A stretch of DNA of 42,015 bases, taken from the NCBI GenBank assembly GCA_028704415.1, contig JAQWFM010000013.1:1-42015 (forward strand), in the 5' to 3' direction. The number at the start of each line of letters is the position of its first letter. Position 1 is the first letter of the stretch. Origin of the DNA: Oscillospiraceae bacterium (lineage in GTDB: Bacteria; Bacillota; Clostridia; Saccharofermentanales; Fastidiosipilaceae). The position numbers and the translations under genes are program-made. Of this stretch, positions 1 to 9,765 are shown piece after piece. The notes beneath the pieces are model-generated. The model ran no database searches, was not told where the DNA came from, and worked only from the letters and a program-made list of their open reading frames with translations.

Positions 1-1576
1 CCTGTTCTACCGCCTGATCAAGTTCGGCCGCCGTATGGACATCAGTGCCTGGTATGCGGTAGGCATCTGCCAGTTTGACAAAGTCAGGATTAGTATTAAG
101 CATGCTTTGTGAATAGTGTTCATCATAAAACAATTCCTGCCATTGCCGGACCATTCCCAGGGTCTGGTTATCCAGAATTACAATTATGACCGGAAGCTGT
201 AAATCATAAAGTGTCCCCAGCTCCTGCTCCGTCATCTGCATCCCGCCATCACCCACGACGGCTATGGTCAGGCGCCCGGGTGCTGCCTTGGCCGCCCCTA
301 TGGCAGCTGGCAAGCCAAAGCCCATGCAGCCCAGGCCACCTGAGGTTAAAAACGAACGGGGCGTTTCAATATCAAAATACTGGGCGGCCCACATCTGATG
401 CTGGCCGACGTCGGTCACAACAATCGGATTATACTGGTGCAGCAGATCAGAAATCCGCTTAAGGACGTACTCTGGCATCAGCGGATCAGTAATGCTGAGA
501 AAGGGCGCCGCCGCCTTTTCATAGGCCTGCGTCAAGTCTTGCAGATAGGTCTGCCAGGCCTGCCAGTCAGCATTAAACTCAGCGGGCATGGCTTGGTTTA
601 AGCAGTGGAAAAAATCTCCCGCGTCATCCTCAATTTCAATGTCCGGTTTAACATTTTTGCCAATTTCAGCCGGGTCAATGTCCACATGAATGATGGTACG
701 GCCGGCAGAATACCGTTCGGGATTGGCGATCGCCCGGTCACTGAAGCGACAGCCCACGGCCAGCAGTAAATCACAGTTACCCAAAGCTTTATTGGCCTGA
801 ACACTGCCATGCATGCCGGCCATACCCAAATAGCCAGGCGCATGTGGTGATATCGCGCCTATCCCCATCAAGGTCAGACAAGTCGGCATAGCTGTATGGC
901 TGACAAAGGTATTAATCTGCGCCGGCGCCGGATCCGAAATGACACATCCGCCGCCCAGCATGAGTAACGGTTTTTTGGCGGCCGCCAAAGCCTGAACCAC
1001 CTTATCAATCTGCAGCTCAGATTTCAGTGGCTTGGGCCTGAGCCGGGGATAGCTGTTAAAGCTCTCATGCGATTCCGGAATCTCGGCTGATAACAGATCT
1101 TTAGGGATGTTTACCAGGACCGGACCCGGCCGGCCGGCTGTGGTCAGTTTCCAGGCTTCTTCCAGAATGGGCCGTAAAGAAGCCTGATCCATCACCAGAT
1201 AATTATATTTGGTCACCGGATCCGTGATACCGGTGATATCAGCCTCCTGAAACGCATCCCGACCAATTTCCCTGCGGGCAACGGCCCCGGTAATTGCCAG
1301 AATCGGCGTACTGTCCAGTAACGCGTCAGCTAAACCAGTAACCAGATTCGTGGCGCCGGGGCCAGAAGTCGCAATAACCACTCCCGGTCGGCCGCTGACC
1401 CGGGCATAGCCCTCCGCAGCATGAATTGCACCTTGCTCATGACGGGTCAGGATGTGAGGAAAGTTACGTCGGTAAATTGCATCATATAGTACCAGAATGG
1501 GGCCGCCTGGGTATCCAAAGCAGGTATCCACCTGATGATCTTCTAAAAATTTGATTACGGTTTCAGCACCATTCAT
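1..1576 (-). CDS. ilvB: Acetolactate synthase large subunit (3' end cut by window edge)
   Basis: Thiamine-diphosphate enzyme that condenses two pyruvates to acetolactate (or pyruvate with 2-oxobutyrate), the first common step of valine, leucine and isoleucine synthesis in the cytoplasm. The reading frame is open from the ATG at 1576 to the window edge, about 525 codons. It begins MNGAETVIKFLEDH and continues with the N-terminal motif FGYPGG. Near 210-250 it has the ThDP-binding motif GDGGMQM, followed by the C-terminal pattern NPDFVKLADAY. The family is usually 550-590 residues, so roughly 30-60 residues lie outside the window. The start is set by a GAGG site 8 bases upstream; an ATG five bases further upstream hits a stop after two codons. 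It is the last gene of the leu-ilv operon seen here, 72 bases after ilvD. The regulatory subunit ilvN and ilvC are not in the window and may follow. Confidence 0.95.
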   Translation of the reverse strand, partial: MNGAETVIKFLEDHQVDTCFGYPGGPILVLYDAIYRRNFPHILTRHEQGAIHAAEGYARVSGRPGVVIATSGPGATNLVTGLADALLDSTPILAITGAVARREIGRDAFQEADITGITDPVTKYNYLVMDQASLRPILEEAWKLTTAGRPGPVLVNIPKDLLSAEIPESHESFNSYPRLRPKPLKSELQIDKVVQALAAAKKPLLMLGGGCVISDPAPAQINTFVSHTAMPTCLTLMGIGAISPHAPGYLGMAGMHGSVQANKALGNCDLLLAVGCRFSDRAIANPERYSAGRTIIHVDIDPAEIGKNVKPDIEIEDDAGDFFHCLNQAMPAEFNADWQAWQTYLQDLTQAYEKAAAPFLSITDPLMPEYVLKRISDLLHQYNPIVVTDVGQHQMWAAQYFDIETPRSFLTSGGLGCMGFGLPAAIGAAKAAPGRLTIAVVGDGGMQMTEQELGTLYDLQLPVIIVILDNQTLGMVRQWQELFYDEHYSQSMLNTNPDFVKLADAYRIPGTDVHTAAELDQAVEQ

Positions 1577-1648
1577 AGCATAAACCTCATAATCTTGCCG
1601 GGCCCGGTAGCGCAACATAATAATCACGCAGGGCAGGCAAGGCTTTAA

Positions 1649-3343
1649 TTAAAACGGATAGTTCTCCACGGCGGCACCGCTGCTGGCCGGGCCGACCTGC
1701 TTTTGATAGCGGGCCAGAACCCCCCTGATCTGGCGTTCAGGCAAAGACGCGGGCTGTCTTTGCTCCAGTTCGGCCTGAGGCACATCCAGTTGCAGGCTGC
1801 GCGCCGGGATATCAATAATAATATGATCCCCTTCCCTTACCTTGGCAATAAGGCCGCCGCGGGTAGCCTCAGGACAAATGTGGCCTATAGAAGCGCCGCG
1901 GCTCGCGCCGGAAAAACGGCCATCCGTCAGCAAGGCAACTGAATTATCCAGGCCCATGCCTGCCAGGGCCGACGTTGGACTGAGCATCTCCCGCATACCT
2001 GGTCCGCCCTGAGGTCCTTCAAAGCGGATGACCACCACATCTCCGGGCCGGATATCCCGGCCGAAGATAGCCGCACAGGCCGCTTCTTCGCTGTCAAAGA
2101 CCCGGGCCGGTCCGTCATGCCGCATCATTTCCGGTAAGACCGCGCCCTTTTTCACCACACAGCCGTCCGGGGCCAGGTTACCAAATAAAACCGCTAAGCC
2201 GCCATCCGGAGAATACGGTTTGGCATACGGATGAATGACCTGACCGTCTGCGCCGGTGAAGCGTTGCAGTCTGTCCCTGAGGCTGCCGCTGACAGTAGGT
2301 ATATCCAGCTGCAAAATGCCGGCCTGGCTTAACTCCGCCATAACCGCGCCTATACCTCCGACCTCATCCAGGTCACTGATAAAATAATCGCCGGCGGGGT
2401 TCAGCTTGCAAAGCTGGGGGGTGGTAGCGGACAATTGCTCAATCTCCGGTAAAGACAGCGGGTAGCCTGCCTCTCTGGAAATGGCTAACATATGCAAAAC
2501 TGAATTAGTGGATCCCCCTAACGCCATATCTACTCTGAGCGCATTTTTTATACTGGCTGCGGTCATAATCTGGCGGGCGGTAAGTCCCTGTTCCACCAAA
2601 GCCATAATGCGCATGCCGGTCTTGCGGGCCAGGCGTTTCCGCCCGGACATGACCGCCGGAACCGTCCCGTTACCAGGCAGGCCCATGCCCATCGCTTCAG
2701 TCAGGCAGTTCATGGTGTTGGCCGTGTACATGCCGGAGCAGCTCCCGCAGGTGGGGCAGCAAGACATTTCCAGCTGGGTCAGCTCCTCAAGATCCATCGT
2801 CCCTGCTGCATAGGCGCCCACCCCTTCAAAGACATTCATCAGCCCGACCCGTCCGGTTTTGGTTTTTCCGGGCAGCATGGGGCCGCCGGAAACAAAGATG
2901 CTGGGCAAATTCATCCGGGCAGCGGCCATCAGCATCCCCGGAACTACCTTGTCACAACTGGGCATAAAGACCACCCCATCCAGGACATGAGCGGAAAGCA
3001 TGATCTCACAGGAATCGGCAATCGTGTCCCGGCTGATCAGGGAATAGCGCATCCCCTCATGATTCATGGCCAGGCCGTCACAAACAGCAATGGCGGGAAA
3101 TTCAAAGGGAACGCCGCCGGCCATCCGGATACCGATTTTAACCTGTTCGGTCAACTCCCGCAGATGCACATGGCCCGGCACTAATTCATTAAAGGAATTA
3201 ACAACGCCAATAAAGGGTCGGTCCAGTTCTTCTTCAGTTAAGCCTAAAGCATATAGCAACGATCGGTGCGCCGCACGGTTTACGCCCTTTTTCATAGCGT
3301 CACTGCGCTGCGGATGGTTGATTTTACCTTGTTCTGACATCAT
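1649..3343 (-). CDS. ilvD: Dihydroxy-acid dehydratase
   Basis: Iron-sulfur dehydratase converting 2,3-dihydroxy-3-methyl acids to 2-oxo acids, the third step of valine and isoleucine synthesis. The 564 residues are full length for the family. Cluster-ligand cysteines are visible in MPSCDK and in the [16 protein letters not shown] segment; the C-terminal half has GGPGMREM and TDGRFSG. Two consecutive ATG codons are available at 3343 and 3340; a GAGGTG site just upstream supports either. Only six bases separate it from leuB upstream, so the two are almost certainly co-transcribed. Placing ilvD between leuB and ilvB links the leucine-specific branch to the shared branch in one transcript. Confidence 0.97.
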   Translation of the reverse strand: MMSEQGKINHPQRSDAMKKGVNRAAHRSLLYALGLTEEELDRPFIGVVNSFNELVPGHVHLRELTEQVKIGIRMAGGVPFEFPAIAVCDGLAMNHEGMRYSLISRDTIADSCEIMLSAHVLDGVVFMPSCDKVVPGMLMAAARMNLPSIFVSGGPMLPGKTKTGRVGLMNVFEGVGAYAAGTMDLEELTQLEMSCCPTCGSCSGMYTANTMNCLTEAMGMGLPGNGTVPAVMSGRKRLARKTGMRIMALVEQGLTARQIMTAASIKNALRVDMALGGSTNSVLHMLAISREAGYPLSLPEIEQLSATTPQLCKLNPAGDYFISDLDEVGGIGAVMAELSQAGILQLDIPTVSGSLRDRLQRFTGADGQVIHPYAKPYSPDGGLAVLFGNLAPDGCVVKKGAVLPEMMRHDGPARVFDSEEAACAAIFGRDIRPGDVVVIRFEGPQGGPGMREMLSPTSALAGMGLDNSVALLTDGRFSGASRGASIGHICPEATRGGLIAKVREGDHIIIDIPARSLQLDVPQAELEQRQPASLPERQIRGVLARYQKQVGPASSGAAVENYPF

Positions 3344-3349
3344 TGCACC

Positions 3350-4492
3350 TCATTTCAAAAAGCTCAGGACTGCTTCGGTCATGCCTTGGGTTCCCACTGG
3401 TATGACCGGCAGGCTGGCACCGGTATCCCGTAAATCCTCACACCGGTACCCCGCGGTCAAGACCGCCTGACAGGCAGTCTCCACCGCCGCGGCAGCCTCA
3501 GGCAAATTCAGGCTGTAGCGCAGAAGCAAGGCGGCAGACAGAATCGTCGCCAGAGGATTGGCTTTGCCCTGACCGGCAATGTCCGGCGCTGAACCGTGAA
3601 TGGGTTCATACAAACCCGGGCGGTCAGCCGCGCCTAAGGACGCGGAGGGCAGCAACCCGATGGACCCACTGATCTCCGCGGCTTCATCACTCAAAATATC
3701 GCCAAACATATTTGAGGTAAGCAAGACGTCAAAATCAAAGGGCCGGCGGAGCAGCTGCATCGCGGCATTATCCACGTATAAAAAGTCTACCTGAACCTCA
3801 GGGAAATCAGCGGCAAGATTGGTTACCGTTTCCCGCCATAATCTGGAGCTTTCCAGAACATTGGCCTTATCAACCAAAGTGAGGTGGCGCTGACGGGCTT
3901 GCGCGGACTGAAACGCCCACAAAGCAATTCGCCTGATTTCAGCTGTATTATAACGTTCTGTATCCCAGGCAGATACCACCGCCTGACCGTCCGGAAGCAC
4001 CACAGATTCCCGCCCCCGGTCGCCAAAGTAAATCCCGCCGGTGAGCTCACGACAGATCAGCAGATTCATGCCCTTAGCCGCAACATCCGCGCGCAGCGGA
4101 GAAGCCGCGGCCAACTGGGGATAAATAATAGCCGGCCGCAGATTGCAATAGACCCCCATAGCCTGCCGGATGCCCAGCAAGGCACTTTCAGGCCGCAACC
4201 CCCGCTCCAGTTTATCCCAGGCCGGGCCGCCGACCGCGCCCATTAGCACCGCGTCTGCCGCACAGCACTTAACCACCGTATCCTGAGGCAGCGGACTGCC
4301 GCAGGCGTCATAAGCAGCCCCGCCGATGGCGGCCTCCGTAAACGCCAGAGGAATGGCAAATCTGACGGCGCAGGCCTCCAGCACCTGCCTGGCGCTGGCT
4401 ATCACTTCCGGGCCGATCCCATCACCGGGGAGCAGGACAATGTGCCTGACCGCCCCGGGGTTTTGTTTCGAGACGTTACCTGATGTTTTCAT
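3350..4492 (-). CDS. leuB: 3-isopropylmalate dehydrogenase
   Basis: NAD-dependent oxidative decarboxylation of 3-isopropylmalate, the third leucine-specific step. The 380-residue protein is slightly longer than usual (about 350-365) because of an N-terminal extension of some 15 residues before [14 protein letters not shown]. Family motifs follow in order: [28 protein letters not shown] and the nucleotide-binding region around [16 protein letters not shown]. Its ATG overlaps the end of leuD by four bases (ATGA), which suggests translational coupling. A start inside the extension is possible, but the overlapping ATG is the natural one. It is the third gene of the operon. Confidence 0.96.
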   Translation of the reverse strand: MKTSGNVSKQNPGAVRHIVLLPGDGIGPEVIASARQVLEACAVRFAIPLAFTEAAIGGAAYDACGSPLPQDTVVKCCAADAVLMGAVGGPAWDKLERGLRPESALLGIRQAMGVYCNLRPAIIYPQLAAASPLRADVAAKGMNLLICRELTGGIYFGDRGRESVVLPDGQAVVSAWDTERYNTAEIRRIALWAFQSAQARQRHLTLVDKANVLESSRLWRETVTNLAADFPEVQVDFLYVDNAAMQLLRRPFDFDVLLTSNMFGDILSDEAAEISGSIGLLPSASLGAADRPGLYEPIHGSAPDIAGQGKANPLATILSAALLLRYSLNLPEAAAAVETACQAVLTAGYRCEDLRDTGASLPVIPVGTQGMTEAVLSFLK

Positions 4493-5049
4493 GCCTTCGC
4501 CTCTTCCGCCGGGCCAAAGCTATACTTGCCGCGGACATACCCTACCAGACCATCGGCCGCCATCAGCCGGCGGATAAATTCCGGAAAGGGAGCAGCCTGA
4601 TAGCGCGTATGCTGACTTAGGTTTTCAATCCAGCCCTCAGTCAGGTTAACCTTCAAGTTGTCCCCGGGCCTGATACCGGCCGCAGCTTCCGGGCATTCCA
4701 GAATTGGCAAGCCCATGTTGATAGCATTGCGGAAAAAGATGCGGCTGAAGCTGGCGGCAATGACTAAAGCAATGCCGGAAGCCTTAATTGCCACCGGAGC
4801 GTGTTCCCGGGAAGACCCGCTGCCAAAATTCTGACCGGCCACAATAAAATCTCCCGGCTTAACCGTTGCCGCAAAATCGGCATCCAGATCCTCCATGCAG
4901 TGCCTGGCCAGCTCGGCCGGATCCGTCGTATTTAAATAGCGGGCGGGAATAATCACATCCGTATCCACGTTATCTCCGTAGCAGTACAGTTTTCCGCTCA
5001 GCAGGCAGTTTGCCTGTGTCTGGCTGGGTTGGACTAGATTTTCACTCAT
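4489..5049 (-). CDS. leuD: 3-isopropylmalate dehydratase small subunit
   Basis: Small (swivel-domain) subunit that pairs with LeuC to isomerise 2-isopropylmalate to 3-isopropylmalate. The 186 residues carry the family signatures [14 protein letters not shown] near residue 27 and [13 protein letters not shown] near residue 77. A clear AAAGGAG site lies about seven bases before the ATG. The 49-base gap after leuC contains a small hairpin (5067-5085). The C-terminal tail (GPAEEAKA) is longer than in the shortest homologues, which end near 165 residues. Its stop codon overlaps the leuB start. Confidence 0.96.
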   Translation of the reverse strand: MSENLVQPSQTQANCLLSGKLYCYGDNVDTDVIIPARYLNTTDPAELARHCMEDLDADFAATVKPGDFIVAGQNFGSGSSREHAPVAIKASGIALVIAASFSRIFFRNAINMGLPILECPEAAAGIRPGDNLKVNLTEGWIENLSQHTRYQAAPFPEFIRRLMAADGLVGYVRGKYSFGPAEEAKA

Positions 5050-5066
5050 AATATATCTCCTTTGCT

Positions 5067-5085
5067 GACGGCAGCCTGTGCCGTC
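5067..5085 (-). other. Intercistronic hairpin between leuC and leuD
   Basis: Perfect seven-base inverted repeat, GACGGCA then five bases then TGCCGTC, between the leuC stop and the leuD Shine-Dalgarno site. It has no U-tract and so is not an intrinsic terminator. It could protect the downstream mRNA or tune leuD translation; this is inference. Confidence 0.4.
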
Positions 5086-5098
5086 CCCCTGGATCCTG

Positions 5099-6406
5099 TC
5101 ACGCCTTGACTAAGGCCGGCAGTTCATCCGGACTGGCTATGCGTCCCATAACGGCGCTGGCGCAGGCAACAGGAACACCGGCCAGGAAAGTCTGCGATTC
5201 AGGACTGCCCATCCGACCCACAAAATTGCGATTTGTGGTACTGACGCAACGTTCCTCTGAAGCCAGTACGCCCATATGTCCGCCGATACAGGGACCGCAG
5301 GTAGGCGGCCCCACCACACAGCCGGCATCAACAAAATCAGCCAGCAAGCCGTCCCGCAGGCACCGCAGGTAAACCGCCTGGGAGCCGGGAATGATAAAGC
5401 AGCGCACCCCTTCGGCTACCTGACGCCCGCGAAGCAGCTCAGCGGCGACCTTGAAATCCTCATACCGACCGTTGGTGCAGGAACCAATCACCACTTGCTG
5501 AATCGCCGCCGGGTCGGAAGCCGCCACCTGTCTGACATCTGCGCCGTTTTCAGGCAAATAAGGCCTGGCTACCATCAGCGGGACCTCTGCCAGGTCTATA
5601 TCCAGGGTCTGAACGTACTCTGCATCCGGATCCGCGGTAAAAATCTGATAGCGGTGTTCGGCATAAGCCTGCGGCGCGTGCTCCCGGATATAATCCAAAG
5701 TCACCTGATCAACCGGAAAAATGCCATTTTTACCGCCGGCTTCAATGGCCATATTACAAATGGTCAGCCGGTCATTCATGCTGAGCTGAGCTATCCCGGG
5801 CCCGCCATATTCCATTGACCGGTATAAAGCGCCATCAACCCCAATCTTGGCGATGATGTACAGGATTAAATCTTTACCCGCGACATGCGGCCGCAATTCA
5901 CCGGTCAGGTTAATCCGGATCGCCTGCGGAACCTTAAACCAGGTCTGTCCGGTAGCCATGGCACAGCCCAAATCCGTGCTGCCGACACCGGTAGCAAAGG
6001 CCCCCAGGGCGCCGTCAGTACAGGTATGCGAATCAGCTCCAATCATGCAGTAGCCTGGCAAGACCAAACCGTTTTCAGGTACAATGACATGTTCTATCCC
6101 CATACCTTTGGAGCCTTGTTCATAATAATGGGTAATAGCCTGAGCTGCCGCAAACAGGCGCATTTTTTTACAATGCTCGGCAGATTTAATATCCTTATTG
6201 GGCGCAAAATGACTGGGCACCATGACAATCCGGTCCCGATCAAATACCCTGGTTGCTCCGGTCCGGTAAAAGACATCAATCGCCGGTGGGACGGTTACAT
6301 CATTTCCTAACACCAGATCCAAGTTAGCCTCAATTAAATCGCCGGCTTTAACGGCTTTAAGGCCGGCGTGCGCGGCCAGTATTTTTTGCGTCATTGTCAT
6401 TCCCAT
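5099..6406 (-). CDS. leuC: 3-isopropylmalate dehydratase large subunit
   Basis: Aconitase-family large subunit carrying the [4Fe-4S] cluster; with LeuD it converts 2-isopropylmalate to 3-isopropylmalate. Cluster cysteines appear in VIGSCTNGR and in [36 protein letters not shown] is also typical. At about 435 residues it belongs to the shorter, roughly 420-residue LeuC type common in anaerobes. The frame is open to a TTG at 6427, but that codon sits inside the AAAGGA Shine-Dalgarno-like stretch. I therefore prefer the ATG at 6406; ATGs at 6400 and 6394 are also possible. It is the first gene of the operon. LeuA, the preceding enzyme, is not encoded in the window. Confidence 0.95.
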   Translation of the reverse strand: MGMTMTQKILAAHAGLKAVKAGDLIEANLDLVLGNDVTVPPAIDVFYRTGATRVFDRDRIVMVPSHFAPNKDIKSAEHCKKMRLFAAAQAITHYYEQGSKGMGIEHVIVPENGLVLPGYCMIGADSHTCTDGALGAFATGVGSTDLGCAMATGQTWFKVPQAIRINLTGELRPHVAGKDLILYIIAKIGVDGALYRSMEYGGPGIAQLSMNDRLTICNMAIEAGGKNGIFPVDQVTLDYIREHAPQAYAEHRYQIFTADPDAEYVQTLDIDLAEVPLMVARPYLPENGADVRQVAASDPAAIQQVVIGSCTNGRYEDFKVAAELLRGRQVAEGVRCFIIPGSQAVYLRCLRDGLLADFVDAGCVVGPPTCGPCIGGHMGVLASEERCVSTTNRNFVGRMGSPESQTFLAGVPVACASAVMGRIASPDELPALVKA

Positions 6407-6432
6407 GTGTTTACTCAGTCCTTTCAAGCCTT

Positions 6433-6586
6433 AAGCAAGGTTTCCGCCGTCGGTTTTAAGTCGACAGACTTCATATTAAGTCCCGGGGCCAGGCGGGATT
6501 TCCGCCTGGTTTTAGCCGGTCCGGATGATGTAATAACGAGAATAACCTTGCCTTGCGGTACTGACAATAAAGGACAAGCAAGGTTT
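6433..6586 (-). promoter_or_regulatory. leu-ilv operon leader with alternative pairing elements
   Basis: The minus-strand leader before leuC holds the same 11-base element twice (plus-strand reading AAGCAAGGTTT at 6433-6443 and 6576-6586). A complementary copy (AACCTTGCCTTGC) lies between them at 6544-6556. The middle copy could pair with either outer copy, giving two mutually exclusive RNA folds, one of which occupies bases about 27 nt upstream of the leuC start. There is also an eight-base hairpin with arms CCAGGCGG/CCGCCTGG (6489-6509) with no U-tract on this strand. I do not see a T-box core or a leucine-rich leader peptide. A regulatory role is inference, and no convincing minus-strand promoter was found. 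Confidence 0.35.
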
Positions 6587-6597
6587 TCTGATCACTT

Positions 6598-6612
6598 TCT
6601 GATATAATCAGA
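6598..6612 (+). promoter_or_regulatory. Extended -10 promoter with overlapping dyad, ABC-F gene
   Basis: A perfect extended -10 (TG at 6600-6601, one base, TATAAT at 6603-6608) lies 30 bases before the ATG at 6638. No good -35 hexamer is present, which fits an extended -10 promoter. The -10 sits inside the inverted repeat TCTGAT-ATA-ATCAGA (6598-6612). A further TCTGAT at 6587-6592 is offset by 11 bases, about one helical turn. The dyad could be an operator; this is inference. The predicted transcript leader is only about 20-25 bases. Confidence 0.6.
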
Positions 6613-6637
6613 TAATATGCTCCTCAGGAGGACAAGT

Positions 6638-8623
6638 ATGAGCATCCTAAGCTTAGATAAAATCAAAAAATCATATTTTGGCCGTGAAGTCCTCGCTGGC
6701 GTAGATTTCAGACTTGACCGTTCAGAACGAGTCGCCCTGATTGGTGAAAACGGGGCCGGAAAAACCACCCTGCTAAAGATTATTACCGGGCTGGAATCTC
6801 CCGACAGCGGACAGGTTACCCTGGCTCAGGGTACGGTCACGGCTTATCTGTCGCAGCAATTGGAGAGTCTGGGCCAGGCAGCTGCGCTTACCATGCTGGA
6901 CAACCCCCGCCTGGATCAGCTGGAACAGCAGCTGACGCATTTGGCCGAACAAATGGCGGCCAGCAGCAGCCAGCCGGATCAGCAGCAGACGTTCAGCCGG
7001 CTGGCCGACCAATATGCCAGGACACAGCAGGCCTTTGAAGCGGAGGGGGGGTACGATTACCGGCCCCGGCTGGCTCAGGCGCTGGCTGGCTTGGGGTTAA
7101 AGGGTGAGCTCTTGCAGCAGCCGCTGTCCTCCTTGTCCGGCGGTGAGCGCATGAGAGTCAAGCTGGCCCGTTTTTTAGTCGCGCAGCCAGATTTGTTGCT
7201 ACTTGACGAGCCCACCAACCATCTGGATATCGACAGTATTGAGTGGCTGGAGGATTATCTGCTGCATTACAGCGGCGCGGTTTTATTTGTCTCCCATGAC
7301 CGGCACTTTATAGACCGCCTGGCTACCCGGGTCGCTGAGCTGGAACGGGGCAGACTTATGTCCTACAAGGGTAATTACAGCGACTATCTGCAGCAAAAGG
7401 CTGAAATAGAACGGTTTAAACAACAGGAACTGGAGCGGTTAAAAAAAGAAGCTGCTCATCAGGCTGAGGTTAAGCAGACCATGCTCTCCCACCGCAATAT
7501 CAGCGGGTATCATGAGCGGGAAAAAAAGCTGGCCCGGCTTAGCGAAGAGATTGACCAGCTGAAAGAGCGCCTGGCCGCCAGCCCGCAGCGCATGAGCTTT
7601 CACTTTTTGCCGGCCGAAGGCGAAGGCGATCCTAACCGGATGATTTTGCAAATTCAAAATCTGGCCAAAGCTTTTGGCAATCACCTGTTGTTTGAACACT
7701 TTGACTATGAGATGAAGCGTCATGACAAAGTCGTGCTGGCCGGCCCTAATGGCTGCGGTAAATCCACCCTGCTGAAAATATTGTTAGGCCAGGTGGCGCC
7801 GGACAGCGGTAGCATTTTGCTGCCGGGAGATCTTAAACTTGCCTATATGCAGCAAAATGTCAGCTTTAGTCAGGAAGACTGCCCTATCCTGGATGAACTC
7901 ATGCAGCGCACCGACTTGCCGGAAGGTCCGGCCCGGAATCTGCTGGCCCGCTACGGTTTCCGGGATATCGACGTTTTTAAGCAAATCTCTGTATTATCCG
8001 GCGGCGAACGCTCCCGGCTTTATCTCTGTTGCGTCTTACAGGAGCGCCCGGATTTATTATTGCTGGATGAGCCGACCAATCATCTGGATATCCGCTCCAG
8101 AGATATCCTGGAGCAGGCTCTGGCTGACTATGACGGCGCAGTTTTAGCCGTCAGCCACGACCGATTCTTTATTGACCGTTTAGGGGGAGCGGTTTTAGGC
8201 TTTGCCGCCGGGGAAATTCATGCCTACGCCAGTTTTGACGGCTACCGCCGCCAGGCGCGATTAATCAATGCGCAGGCGCAGGAAAAAGCGGCAGGCCAGG
8301 CCAGACTGGCCGCTGCTAAAGCCGCATCCGCCGGCGCAGACTGCCTGACTGTGCCAAGTAAAAAACCTGGCCAGAGTGTCAGCCGTAACCGGCAGCAGCA
8401 CCGCCGGGAAACAGCCAGGCGCCAGCAGGCTATCCGTGACGCTGAAGAACGGTTGGCTTATCTTGAAGCGGAGCAAAACGCGCTCGAAGCGCAGCTGGGG
8501 CCGGAATCCCGGCCTGAGGATTACCAGAAGCTGGCAGATCTCAGTCAGGAATATGAGCAATTAAGCGATCAATATCTCAGCCTGCTGGAAGAAGCTGCTC
8601 AGGCAGATGCAGACCTAGACTAG
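6638..8623 (+). CDS. ABC-F family ATPase (ribosome-associated type)
   Basis: Cytoplasmic protein with two ABC ATPase domains and no membrane segments, the hallmark of ABC-F proteins, which act on the ribosome as translation factors or antibiotic-protection factors. Domain 1 has GENGAGKT near residue 36, LSGGERMR near 165 and LLLDEPTNHLD. A charged linker (the P-site tRNA interaction motif region) follows around 245-310, rich in K, E, R and Q. Domain 2 has GPNGCGKS, LSGGERSR and LLLDEPTNHLD. The last 80 residues form an E/Q/R-rich predicted coiled coil, as in the YfmR/Uup-like subgroup. The chosen start at 6638 has a consensus AGGAGG eight bases before it; an ATG at 6617 has no such site. It is the only plus-strand gene in the left 37 kb. 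Whether it is housekeeping or protects against antibiotics cannot be told from the sequence. Confidence 0.93.
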   Translation: MSILSLDKIKKSYFGREVLAGVDFRLDRSERVALIGENGAGKTTLLKIITGLESPDSGQVTLAQGTVTAYLSQQLESLGQAAALTMLDNPRLDQLEQQLTHLAEQMAASSSQPDQQQTFSRLADQYARTQQAFEAEGGYDYRPRLAQALAGLGLKGELLQQPLSSLSGGERMRVKLARFLVAQPDLLLLDEPTNHLDIDSIEWLEDYLLHYSGAVLFVSHDRHFIDRLATRVAELERGRLMSYKGNYSDYLQQKAEIERFKQQELERLKKEAAHQAEVKQTMLSHRNISGYHEREKKLARLSEEIDQLKERLAASPQRMSFHFLPAEGEGDPNRMILQIQNLAKAFGNHLLFEHFDYEMKRHDKVVLAGPNGCGKSTLLKILLGQVAPDSGSILLPGDLKLAYMQQNVSFSQEDCPILDELMQRTDLPEGPARNLLARYGFRDIDVFKQISVLSGGERSRLYLCCVLQERPDLLLLDEPTNHLDIRSRDILEQALADYDGAVLAVSHDRFFIDRLGGAVLGFAAGEIHAYASFDGYRRQARLINAQAQEKAAGQARLAAAKAASAGADCLTVPSKKPGQSVSRNRQQHRRETARRQQAIRDAEERLAYLEAEQNALEAQLGPESRPEDYQKLADLSQEYEQLSDQYLSLLEEAAQADADLD

Positions 8624-9744
8624 CTGCGGCTGGGCGGGCCTGCCGGCGGTACCGGATCAGCGGCCTGGCCGCTGGCGTTAAGATAAATGTACCTTAGCCG
8701 CTGGCTGACTTCTCTGATATCATAGCCCGCCCGGCGGATAGCTTCGGTCTGGTCCAGCCGGGGCTGCCGGGCCAGCTGGCGCAATTGAACCGCCCATATT
8801 TGCGGTCCCTCTTGCAGCGACATGTACGACAGTTTGTCCGTCAGTTTGGCTTCCGGACTGATGGTATCAGCAACCAGGCAAGGCAGGCTTGCGGCCTGAG
8901 CTTCCACCAAGGTCAGAGGCAAACCTTCATAGAGCGACGGCATGATAAAGGCATCCATAGCCATCATCAGCTCTGGTACATCCGCCCTGGATCCTGGTAT
9001 GATGACATGACCTGTCAGGGGCAGTGACTGGCTCAGGCGGGTAATGTCAGCCCGGTCCTCCCCTTCGCCCACTAAAATCAGCCTGGCATCGGGCTCAAGT
9101 TCCAGAAAGCGCTGAAAAACCGAGAGGATAAAAGCCTGATTTTTAACCGCGGTGAATCGACCCACATGACCGATCAGCAGTTCCTGGCCCAGACCAAGCT
9201 CCCGGCGTTTCGCGTTACGCTTTTGCGGGTCAAAATGATAGCGTTCCAGATCGATGCCATTGGGGATAATGTCAAAAGGGTGATTACCAAACATCCACAG
9301 GCCCGCATCCTCTGAACAGGCCAGATGCCAGCGCGTCAAGCGGTATAAAGGATTGCGGCAGAGCTGATGCAGCAATTTCGTATTAAACTGAGTGCTGTTA
9401 TGCGAATGCGCGATCAGGCAGTCAGCGCCACCTTGTTTGGCCGCCAGCAATTCAAAATACATGGTACTGTTTGAATAATGCCGGTGGACAATCTTGTAAC
9501 CCTGGCTGGCCACCAGTGAGCGCATGGCCTGCATAGAAGCCCATAAATGTCTGCCCTTAGGCGGCAGTCTGTAAATACGCCCGCCCAAATCCAGAATCTC
9601 CTGATCATAGGCTGCCGGGACGTCGGTAAATTCGACAAAGTCAAACTGAATACTGCTGCGGTCCAGATGCCGGTAGACATTCATAATGAACGTCTCCTGA
9701 CCTGCCCGGTCCATACGATCCACTACCTGCAGTACCCGCAGCAT
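8620..9744 (-). CDS. Glycosyltransferase, GT4 family
   Basis: Retaining GT-B glycosyltransferase of 374 residues, probably adding a sugar to a polysaccharide repeat unit on the cytoplasmic face of the membrane. The N-terminus (VVDRMDRAGQETFIMNVYRH) is typical of the EpsF-like subgroup. The C-terminal nucleotide-sugar domain has IGHVGRFTAVKNQ, LILVGEGED and the catalytic-loop pattern PSLYEGLPLTLVEAQA (conserved glutamates in E-G-L-P-L-x-x-x-E). No signal peptide or membrane segment is seen. A strong AGGAGG lies eight bases before the ATG. It is the last gene of the polysaccharide operon. Its TAG overlaps the convergent ABC-F TAG within one CTAG palindrome, with no terminator between. Donor and acceptor sugars are unknown. 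Confidence 0.9.
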   Translation of the reverse strand: MLRVLQVVDRMDRAGQETFIMNVYRHLDRSSIQFDFVEFTDVPAAYDQEILDLGGRIYRLPPKGRHLWASMQAMRSLVASQGYKIVHRHYSNSTMYFELLAAKQGGADCLIAHSHNSTQFNTKLLHQLCRNPLYRLTRWHLACSEDAGLWMFGNHPFDIIPNGIDLERYHFDPQKRNAKRRELGLGQELLIGHVGRFTAVKNQAFILSVFQRFLELEPDARLILVGEGEDRADITRLSQSLPLTGHVIIPGSRADVPELMMAMDAFIMPSLYEGLPLTLVEAQAASLPCLVADTISPEAKLTDKLSYMSLQEGPQIWAVQLRQLARQPRLDQTEAIRRAGYDIREVSQRLRYIYLNASGQAADPVPPAGPPSRS

Positions 9745-9765
9745 ATGTATGTCCTCCTGTCTATA

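Noticed and set aside
598-843. 81-codon minus-strand frame inside ilvB, raising the question of a frameshift in ilvB
   Set aside because: The ilvB frame itself is open from 1576 to the window edge with conserved motifs on both sides, so the small frame is a shadow.
5276-5818. 180-codon plus-strand frame antisense to leuC
   Set aside because: Shadow of a highly conserved gene, with no domain and no ribosome site.
6489-6509. Hairpin CCAGGCGG/CCGCCTGG followed by TTTT on the plus strand, as a terminator
   Set aside because: No plus-strand gene lies upstream to terminate, and on the minus strand the stem is followed by C/G bases rather than a U-run.
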